NCBI GenBank assembly: GCA_028287665.1
Contig: JAQBPF010000299.1
Coordinates: 1 to 6,024, forward strand
DNA length: 6,024 bases
Direction of reading: 5' to 3'
DNA from: Deinococcus sp.
Lineage (GTDB): Bacteria; Deinococcota; Deinococci; Deinococcales; Deinococcaceae
Part shown: piece by piece, positions 1 to 6,024 of the stretch
How the letters are laid out: each line of letters starts with the position of its first letter
How positions within the stretch are numbered: position 1 is the first letter of the stretch
Notes under the pieces: model-generated
The model's database searches: none
Told to the model about the DNA's origin: nothing
The model's input: the letters and a program-made list of their open reading frames with translations, nothing else
Translations under genes and position numbers: made by a program

Positions 1-1
1 C

Positions 2-1225
2 GCGGTCTACGGGCGCATCGGCCTCAGCATGCAGGACTTTGGGGGGCTGTGTCAGTGGCTCGTCAACGTGCTGAACGCGGTCACGGGTCATCTCGACAGT
101 GAGGGCGGGATGATGTTCACCCATCCAGCGTTTGATCTGCTGATGCGGGCCAAGCGGGGCGAAACTCACCACGGACGCTACGGCTCGCGGGTGCGCGGCC
201 TGCCAGAGTTTGACCATGAACTGCCGAACGTGGTGATGGCCGAAGAAATGACCACCCCCGGAGAGGGACAGGTGCGGGCGCTGGTGACCGTGGCAGGCAA
301 CCCGGTGCTGTCTACACCCGATGGGGCGGCGCTGGACACGGCCTTAAGCGGGCTGGAATTTATGGTCAGCATTGATCCTTATCTGAACGAAACCACGCGC
401 CATGCCCACGTCATTTTGCCCCCTGCTTTCGGGCTGGAGGTGCCGCACTACGACGTCATTTTTCATCATCTGGCTGTGCAGAATACGGCGCGGTATTCGG
501 AACCCGTGTTCCCGATTGGATCAGATCAGCGCTTCGACTATCAGATTTTTGGCGGCCTGACCGAGCGCCTGACAGGAAAAGCGGGCAGCACGCCCGAAGC
601 CCGGCTGGATCTGGGCCTGCGGCACGGCCCCTACAAAACCAATCTTGCTGCTCTGAAAGCGGCCCCACACGGCGTAGATTTTGGTCCACTGCAACCCTGT
701 TTCCCTGAACGCCTGCTGACCGCGAGTGGCCGCGTCAATCTGGCCCCCGCGCCGATGTTGGCTGATCTGCCCAGGCTGACCGCCCTGCTGGACGCACCCG
801 TACCCGATCTGGTGCTGATCGGACGGCGACAACTGCGGTCCAACAATTCCTGGATGCACAACACGCCCCGCCTGATGCGCGGTCCCAACCGCTGCACCTT
901 GCTGCTGAATCCGCAGGACGCCGCCAAGCGTGGTCTGGTAGACGGACAACCTGTCGAAGTGCGGTCGCGGGTGGGCAGCGTGACCGTGCCGCTGGAACTC
1001 AGCGACGACCTGATGCCCGGCGTGGCCTGCTTGCCACACGGTTTTGGGCATGGTCGCGCCGGGATCCGGCAGGGCGTGGCGGCGGCCCATGCTGGAGCCA
1101 GCCTCAACGATCTCACTGACCGCAACCGCATCGATTCTCTGACCGGAAATGCAGCCGTCAACGGCACACCTGTGGAGGTCTTGGCCGCCGCTGAAGCCGG
1201 AGCAGGGGAGAGCGCGGCAGATTAA
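2..1225 (+). CDS. Molybdopterin-dependent oxidoreductase, C-terminal part (5' end outside window)
   Basis: The reading frame is open from the first bases (codon 1 at base 2), and the segment before the first ATG at base 29 (AVYGRIGLS) already matches the family, so that ATG is internal and the gene starts upstream. 407 residues are visible. The first ~130 belong to the catalytic molybdopterin oxidoreductase domain: QWLVNVLNAVTGHLDSEGG, then the GNPVLSTPDG cofactor-contact loop (bases 296-325) and the DPYLNETTRHAHVILPP segment. The last ~140, from about base 810, form the molydopterin dinucleotide-binding beta-barrel (LVLIGRRQLRSNNSWMHN, then RGLVDGQPVEVRSRVGSV and LPHGFGHG). Such enzymes carry a bis-MGD cofactor, usually with an N-terminal [4Fe-4S] domain, and catalyse two-electron redox chemistry as in formate dehydrogenases or assimilatory nitrate reductases. 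The substrate cannot be told because the N-terminal cysteines and the Mo-ligand residue lie outside the window. The gene ends just before a strong terminator. I am sure of the family, not of the reaction. Confidence 0.93.
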   Translation, partial: AVYGRIGLSMQDFGGLCQWLVNVLNAVTGHLDSEGGMMFTHPAFDLLMRAKRGETHHGRYGSRVRGLPEFDHELPNVVMAEEMTTPGEGQVRALVTVAGNPVLSTPDGAALDTALSGLEFMVSIDPYLNETTRHAHVILPPAFGLEVPHYDVIFHHLAVQNTARYSEPVFPIGSDQRFDYQIFGGLTERLTGKAGSTPEARLDLGLRHGPYKTNLAALKAAPHGVDFGPLQPCFPERLLTASGRVNLAPAPMLADLPRLTALLDAPVPDLVLIGRRQLRSNNSWMHNTPRLMRGPNRCTLLLNPQDAAKRGLVDGQPVEVRSRVGSVTVPLELSDDLMPGVACLPHGFGHGRAGIRQGVAAAHAGASLNDLTDRNRIDSLTGNAAVNGTPVEVLAAAEAGAGESAAD

Positions 1226-1253
1226 GTTGCGCCTTCACCGTCTTTGGAAGACA

Positions 1254-1296
1254 ACAGCAGGCCGCTCCACTCCGGAACCGGCCTGCTGTCGTTTTT
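1254..1296 (+). terminator. Rho-independent terminator after the molybdoenzyme gene
   Basis: A perfect 11-bp stem, ACAGCAGGCCG (1254-1264) with CGGCCTGCTGT (1279-1289), encloses a 14-base loop and is followed after two bases by TTTTT (1292-1296). It starts 28 bases after the stop codon of the plus-strand gene. It sits between two convergent genes, but on the minus strand the hairpin is followed by TGTCTTCC rather than a clear T run, so it is convincing mainly for the plus strand. A weaker role in ending the minus-strand acyl-CoA synthetase transcript is possible. Confidence 0.92.
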
Positions 1297-1305
1297 GAAT
1301 GGAGG

Positions 1306-2991
<1,686 letters not shown>

Positions 2992-2998
2992 GAATGAA

Positions 2999-3003
2999 CC
3001 TCC
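2999..3003 (-). promoter_or_regulatory. Ribosome binding site of the acyl-CoA synthetase gene
   Basis: GGAGG on the minus strand lies 7 bases before the ATG at 2989-2991. It decides the start codon, since the frame is open further upstream. Confidence 0.85.
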
Positions 3004-3075
3004 GAAAAAGTGGAGAGGCAGAGACAATACGGAACAGCAGGAGGGAGGAACGCTTGGACTGATTGTGTTTTGCCC

Positions 3076-3104
3076 AGTCTAGCGCGGTATGTATCTTTTG
3101 TCGT
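3076..3104 (-). promoter_or_regulatory. Candidate sigma-70-type promoter for the acyl-CoA synthetase gene
   Basis: On the minus strand, ACGACA (3104-3099; 4 of 6 bases match TTGACA) is followed after exactly 17 bases by TAGACT (3081-3076; 4 of 6 match TATAAT). Transcription would start near 3069, giving a leader of roughly 80 bases before the ATG at 2991. Each hexamer is only a fair match, so the spacing and position carry the call. Confidence 0.35.
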
Positions 3105-3140
3105 GCCACTCGCCTTTGCACCCGCCAGATCAGAAGGAAT

Positions 3141-3157
3141 CCTCACGCGGCGTGGGG
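3141..3157. repeat. Short inverted repeat upstream of the acyl-CoA synthetase promoter
   Basis: CACGC-G-GCGTG (3144-3154) is a perfect 5-bp dyad around one base. It extends to a 17-base imperfect palindrome, CCTCACGC-G-GCGTGGGG (3141-3157), with one mismatch. It directly abuts a second, longer inverted repeat. The compact, nearly spacer-less form is more like a protein-binding operator than an RNA hairpin. Confidence 0.4.
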
Positions 3158-3182
3158 TTGCTCGACACGTCACGAGCAACCT
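3155..3182. repeat. Perfect 9-bp inverted repeat, possible operator
   Basis: GGTTGCTCG (3156-3164) and CGAGCAACC (3173-3181) form a perfect 9-bp inverted repeat around an 8-base spacer, ACACGTCA. A G-T pair can be added at the outer ends. It lies about 50 bases upstream of the candidate -35 box of the acyl-CoA synthetase gene. Neither strand has a T run after it, so it is not an ordinary intrinsic terminator. The minus-strand T run (3198-3194) lies before the hairpin in the direction of transcription, not after it. Confidence 0.55.
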
Positions 3183-3228
3183 AAGAGAATAAGAAAAACG
3201 CCGTAGAGGACAGTGGATCTTTGAGAAT

Positions 3229-3903
3229 TTATCGGCTGAACTTGATGAGGGTCATCGTAAATTTGCTCTCAGGCACTGTGGTTCTGACCGTGCCCACACC
3301 TTTGGCATACCAGGTGGTGCTTTTGCTGGTGCGGTTCATGGCCTTGCTCAGGGCAGCGGCGTCCATTCCTTCGGGCAGTTTGGTTCCGCTGGGCGGCTGC
3401 ATTCTGGTGGCCGTGGCACTCTCGACGCGCAAGGTATTGAAGGTTCCCGCAGGCGTAGTGATGCGCTCGGCGGCAGCAATACGGCTCTGGGTCGTGGTGG
3501 TGATGGTCATGCCCGCCATGCCCGAAATCTTGCCCGTGGAAGTCCAGCTGTAGCCCAATTTCCACGCGCTCGACGGCGGCAGAAATCCAAGATCGAAGCT
3601 GGCTGCCGCCTTGCCTGTGGGGAGGCTGGCAGTCATTCCTTTGGCTGTGCAATTCCAGACCACGGTCGTGGGTTTGCCGTCTATGGTGGAGGTGACCTGA
3701 ATGCTGCTGCCCTTGACGACCGCCTTGTTGACGATGGTCGATGTTCCCGCTGGACTGACCATCTGATAGGTCGCCGTGCCGTTGGCCAGGTAGGATTGCG
3801 TATCGCAGGCGGCAGCGCCAGCCAAACCGGGCAAGTTCAACATCCCCAGCCAGAATGTAAGGCTTCGGAAGCGGGCCAACCCAGCCACGTGGGGGAATGT
3901 CAT
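3229..3903 (-). CDS. Small exported protein of unknown function, DUF3108/TapB-like layout
   Basis: This 224-residue protein has a signal peptide: a basic stretch (R11, R13), a hydrophobic core LTFWLGMLNLPGLAG (15-29) and an AGA-A type cleavage region around residues 30-33. The mature part is rich in Thr, Ser and Ala and alternates in a way that suggests beta strands. Two cysteines, C33 and C85 (VWNC), could form a disulphide. The segment ERITTPAGTFNTLRVE (146-161) followed by TTWYAKGVGTVRTTV (196-210) resembles the pattern of DUF3108/TapB-type exported proteins; this is an inference by eye. C33 follows Ala-Ala-Ala, so a poor lipobox cannot be excluded. I chose the ATG at 3901-3903 because it gives the signal peptide; the frame is open further upstream but there overlaps the DUF2231 gene. 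The preceding GGGG is only one base from the ATG, so there is no good ribosome binding site. The gene starts 70 bases after the DUF2231 gene and may share its transcript. Confidence 0.75.
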   Translation of the reverse strand: MTFPHVAGLARFRSLTFWLGMLNLPGLAGAAACDTQSYLANGTATYQMVSPAGTSTIVNKAVVKGSSIQVTSTIDGKPTTVVWNCTAKGMTASLPTGKAAASFDLGFLPPSSAWKLGYSWTSTGKISGMAGMTITTTTQSRIAAAERITTPAGTFNTLRVESATATRMQPPSGTKLPEGMDAAALSKAMNRTSKSTTWYAKGVGTVRTTVPESKFTMTLIKFSR

Positions 3904-3973
3904 GCCCCAGCTTAAACGGCCCGCGCCTGGTTTGAGGTGCGGCGGACCATGGGGATGAATAGCCCTCTTTGCC

Positions 3974-4576
3974 TCAGCCTTGCGGCGTGGCCAGCGTTTT
4001 GCCGACGCCCAGGCCATGACGGTACACCAGCTCCCCGCCCAGAAATCCACCACCCAATGCCAACGCCAGCGCTGTGGCAGACAGCACTTTCCCGAGGCCT
4101 CTGCGTCCTTTGCGGCGCGCCAACACCGACGCGGCATTCAGCAAAAAGGCCGTCTCGTTCAGCGCCCCGTGAATCAGTCCGGTGCGCCGGGCCTCGCCAC
4201 GGGTGTTGGCCCAATCTGTCCAACCGGCGGCGATGGCCCCCACTGCGCCCACAGTACCCAGCAGCAGGGCGAGGTCAGCGGCGTGTTCGGTTTCGGCAGA
4301 CTTGGGGCCCGGATAGAAATCCAGGATGCCTGCCACCAACCAGCCGCCCAACGGCAGATGCACCAGAATCGGGTGGAGAGGATGGCCCAATGGCTGGCCG
4401 TGGAGGGTGGCGATCAGCGCGGGCGGCAGGTGGCTTTCGGCGGCTTTCAGCTGACGTTGAAGCGCGTCGGCTACAGCTTCCAGCGTGTCGTGCTGGCTGA
4501 GGGCGTCCTCGATTCGTTCATTGATCTGAGAGTCGCGATTGAGAAAATCGTGTTGGGCAAAAGCTTGAGCCGTCAT
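3974..4576 (-). CDS. DUF2231 family predicted membrane protein
   Basis: This 200-residue protein has a soluble, charged, probably helical N-terminal part (residues 1-60), then the family's hallmark GHPLHPILVHLPLGGW (64-79) that opens the first of about four membrane segments (roughly 70-88, 101-118, 135-153 and 163-181). Between the second and third lies GWTDWANTRGEARRTGLIHGALNE (117-140), with the conserved WxDW-like and HGxxN features of DUF2231. The conserved histidines at the membrane face suggest metal or haem contact, but no function is established and none is assigned. The start is the ATG at 4574-4576, because AGGAGG sits four bases upstream; a GTG ten codons earlier is in frame, but its product would contain that ribosome binding site. 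The gene begins 104 bases after kdpD on the same strand. No link to potassium transport can be read from the sequence. Confidence 0.87.
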   Translation of the reverse strand: MTAQAFAQHDFLNRDSQINERIEDALSQHDTLEAVADALQRQLKAAESHLPPALIATLHGQPLGHPLHPILVHLPLGGWLVAGILDFYPGPKSAETEHAADLALLLGTVGAVGAIAAGWTDWANTRGEARRTGLIHGALNETAFLLNAASVLARRKGRRGLGKVLSATALALALGGGFLGGELVYRHGLGVGKTLATPQG

Positions 4577-4580
4577 AGCG

Positions 4581-4586
4581 CCTCCT
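4581..4586 (-). promoter_or_regulatory. Ribosome binding site of the DUF2231 gene
   Basis: A full AGGAGG on the minus strand lies four bases before the ATG at 4574-4576. It supports that start over the in-frame GTG at 4604-4606. The spacing is a little short but acceptable. Confidence 0.8.
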
Positions 4587-4680
4587 GTAGGTTGGTTCAG
4601 CCTCACCCTACGCGCCCCGCATTTTCCGCGCTACAAAGAGGGCTTGTACCTGACTTCATACCCGGACCGGAAGCGCCTGC

Positions 4681-5793
4681 TTATTTCCGCGTGATCACGT
4701 ACACGTCTACTTTTTTGGTGTCGCGCAGCACAGTTTTGATGATGTCTCCGTACAGAAATTCGGCAAGGCGGCTGCGGCTGGTTTCGCCCATCACAACCTG
4801 GGTGGCGTGAACCGATTCCACGTAGCGGATCAGGGTCTGGGCCACGCTTCCCGCTGGAGTCAGCACCTCGAATTGGCCGCCCAGTGCGTGCGTAATGGCG
4901 CGGAAGGTATCCAGCAATTGCGACTGCGGACGGCTGAGGCGAGTGGAGCGCACGCTGACCACATGTAGACCGGCGTGCAGGCGGGCCGCCAACTGCCCAC
5001 CCCGCCGAATCAGGCGGGCGGCGGCTTCTTCGGCCGCCACGGCCACCACCACGATTTCCTGCACGCCCGGTTGCCCGTCCGGAGCGCCCAACTCCACCAC
5101 GTTCGCCACCTGCCGCAGCGCGATTTCACGCAGAGCCGTCAGGTTCGGGCCAGTAAAGAAATTACCCAGGGCCTGATCAATTTTTTCCGGCCCGTACACC
5201 TTTCCGGCCTTCAGGCGGGCACGGAGATCGTCGGGGGTCAGGTCGATCAGCACCAGTTCGTCGGCCCCGCTGAGCACATGATCGGGCACGCGCTCCCGCA
5301 CCCGCACCCCGGTCAGGCGGGCCACCGTGTCGTTCAGGCTCTCCAGGTGCTGCACGTTCATGGTCGAGAGCACATGAATTCCGACGTCCAGCAGCGTGTT
5401 CACGTCCTGCCAGCGTTTGTCACGGGTACTGCCGGGGGCGTTGGTGTGGGCCAGTTCGTCGACCAACACCACCAAGGGGCGGCGGGCCAGCAGGCCATCT
5501 ACATCCAACTCGGTCAGGATCACAGAGCCGCGCACGACTTCCCGGTGGGGAAAAACAGGCAATCCTTCTGCCGCCGCAATGGTTCCGGCCCGGCCATGTG
5601 TTTCCAGCACGCCGATCAGGGCGTCTTCACCGCGCTCCAGCCGCTCGCGCAACTCATTCAGTGCCTGGTAGGTTTTGCCCACGCCTGCCGCCATGCCCAC
5701 AAAAATCTTGTGAATCCCACGCCCCGGAGCCAGAGGGTCAGCCTGATCGGGGCGATTGAGGCTCAGGCGTTCGGGCGTGCGCTCCCCCGTCAT
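4681..5793 (-). CDS. kdpD: Short-form KdpD: N-terminal K+-sensing half with USP domain, no membrane or kinase part
   Basis: 370 residues that match only the cytoplasmic N-terminal half of KdpD, the sensor kinase that controls the high-affinity Kdp potassium pump. Seen: Walker A GMAAGVGKT (33-41), Walker B-like VVLVDELAHTNAPGS (108-122), the KdpD signature STMNVQHLESLND (143-155), and VYGPEKIDQALGNFF (199-213). A universal-stress-protein-like domain follows (about 245-370), ending in QVVMGETSRSRLAEFLYG and VDVYVI. Full KdpD is about 900 residues and goes on with four membrane segments and a histidine kinase. Here the frame closes with TAA just where the first membrane segment would come, and the next gene follows within about 100 bases, so this is not a recent truncation. 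Such short KdpDs are known in Deinococcus and in Anabaena, where they were proposed to act with a separate kinase partner. The start lies six bases after the kdpC stop codon, with only a weak AGGT as ribosome binding site, which suggests translational coupling to kdpC in the ancestral operon. No kdpE lies in the window. Confidence 0.93.
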   Translation of the reverse strand: MTGERTPERLSLNRPDQADPLAPGRGIHKIFVGMAAGVGKTYQALNELRERLERGEDALIGVLETHGRAGTIAAAEGLPVFPHREVVRGSVILTELDVDGLLARRPLVVLVDELAHTNAPGSTRDKRWQDVNTLLDVGIHVLSTMNVQHLESLNDTVARLTGVRVRERVPDHVLSGADELVLIDLTPDDLRARLKAGKVYGPEKIDQALGNFFTGPNLTALREIALRQVANVVELGAPDGQPGVQEIVVVAVAAEEAAARLIRRGGQLAARLHAGLHVVSVRSTRLSRPQSQLLDTFRAITHALGGQFEVLTPAGSVAQTLIRYVESVHATQVVMGETSRSRLAEFLYGDIIKTVLRDTKKVDVYVITRK

Positions 5794-5799
5794 CTGAAC

Positions 5800-5904
5800 C
5801 TATTGTCCGGCGTCCAGAGCGAGATTGAGCCGCAAGACATTCACGCCCGGTTGCCCCAATCCCAGCACGCCATTTTGGGTATTGGCGGCGATGAGTTCGC
5901 GCTG
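5800..5904 (-). pseudogene. kdpC: kdpC remnant: last 34 codons only
   Basis: In the frame ending with TAG at 5800-5802, the codons read [20 protein letters not shown] followed by [14 protein letters not shown] and stop. The GxPxVNVLxLNLALD end is the conserved C-terminus of KdpC, the single-span subunit of the KdpFABC potassium pump that stabilises the complex and assists ATP binding. KdpC is normally about 190-200 residues; the N-terminal membrane anchor and about 80% of the protein are absent. Upstream of codon 5904 the DNA belongs to kdpA in another frame, and no start codon serves this piece, so it should not be translated. It still sits immediately before kdpD in the usual operon position. 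Recognition of the C-terminus is secure. Confidence 0.88.
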
Positions 5905-5910
5905 CGGCCC
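5895..5910 (-). other. kdpA/kdpC junction of an apparent ~3-kb deletion
   Basis: Recognisable KdpA coding ends with the Arg codon at 5906-5904, and recognisable KdpC coding starts with the Gln codon at 5904-5902, so the switch lies within a few bases. The two frames differ, so the join is a frameshift as well as a deletion. Using typical family lengths, the missing DNA is about 0.5 kb of kdpA, 2 kb of kdpB and 0.5 kb of kdpC. The exact breakpoint, and any few-base homology at it, cannot be fixed without an intact relative. Confidence 0.75.
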
Positions 5911-6024
5911 ACCATCAGGCCCGCGATGAACACGGTCAGGATCACGAACACCAGCATGTTGATCAGCCCCACACCGATGCCGCCGTATACATCGTTCAGG
6001 AACATGCCGAGTTGGGGAATCAGA
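5904..6024 (-). pseudogene. kdpA: kdpA fragment, truncated at a deletion junction (5' part outside window)
   Basis: The frame with codons starting at 6023 reads [20 protein letters not shown] (visible residues 1-20) and [20 protein letters not shown] (21-40). This matches the part of KdpA around the third pore-loop signature (GGxGxG) and the following membrane helix that ends in GLMxGR. KdpA is the channel-like K+-translocating subunit of KdpFABC. The family continues TPEYLGKK and about 170 further residues, including the fourth pore signature NNNGSAF; none of this follows. Instead the frame runs out of kdpA at about 5904 and reads 20 unrelated residues through the kdpC remnant to a TGA at 5841-5843. 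A KdpA lacking its fourth pore repeat should not conduct. Whether the upstream part of kdpA is intact cannot be seen. Confidence 0.88.

Noticed and set aside
3194..3228. T run on the minus strand (3198-3194) after the exported protein gene as an intrinsic terminator
   Set aside because: No stable stem precedes the T run; the only good hairpin nearby (3155-3182) lies after it in the direction of transcription.
3904..4137. N-terminal extension of the exported protein frame by 78 residues
   Set aside because: The extra part overlaps the DUF2231 gene, is very rich in Trp, Arg and Ala, and would bury the signal peptide inside the protein.
4632..4648. Small hairpin TACAA / TTGTA between the DUF2231 gene and kdpD as a kdpD terminator
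   Set aside because: The stem is only about five A/T-rich pairs and no T run follows, so it is within what is expected by chance.
4577..4680. Possible frameshifted continuation of kdpD into its membrane and kinase part
   Set aside because: The 104 bases after the kdpD stop show no hydrophobic KdpD-like segment in any minus-strand frame that I could recognise, and the next gene starts there with its own strong ribosome binding site. The short form is the native length.
3980..4810. Long open frame (276 codons) on the plus strand, opposite the DUF2231 gene and the end of kdpD
   Set aside because: It lies antisense to two genes with clear family motifs, has no ribosome binding site or recognisable domain, and its low-complexity Gln/Arg-rich product is typical of a shadow frame in GC-rich DNA.

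Overview
The window looks like chromosome or large-replicon DNA from a GC-rich bacterium, most likely a member of Deinococcus. I infer this from three things: GC content of roughly 60% by eye, strong AGGAGG-type ribosome binding sites, and above all a stand-alone 370-residue KdpD that holds only the cytoplasmic sensor half, a form known from Deinococcus and some cyanobacteria. The species assignment is an inference; no RNA marker gene is present.

Layout. Bases 2-1225 (+) are the C-terminal part of a molybdopterin-dependent oxidoreductase that begins before the window. It ends at a very good intrinsic terminator (1254-1296). Everything else lies on the minus strand. Reading right to left in the direction of transcription, these are: a fragment of kdpA (K+ channel-like subunit), a fragment of kdpC, an intact short kdpD (4681-5793), a DUF2231 membrane protein (3974-4576), a small exported protein of unknown function (3229-3903), a 237-base regulatory gap with two inverted repeats and a candidate promoter, and an AMP-forming acyl-CoA synthetase (1306-2991) that converges on the molybdoenzyme gene.

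The most striking observation is at the right edge. The sequence runs in kdpA up to the conserved GLMVGR segment, then switches within a few bases, and in a different reading frame, to the last 34 codons of kdpC. The last third of kdpA, all of kdpB and most of kdpC are missing between them. By family lengths this is about 3 kb. As read, no functional KdpFABC potassium pump can be made from this locus, yet kdpD directly downstream keeps its nucleotide-binding motifs and its full short-form length. Either this strain carries a natural kdp deletion that has orphaned the sensor, or the assembly is wrongly joined here.

The rest is ordinary metabolic and envelope gene content: a fatty-acid-activating enzyme, a redox molybdoenzyme, a predicted membrane protein and a predicted exported beta-rich protein. 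No tRNA, rRNA, CRISPR array, insertion sequence or other mobile element was seen.
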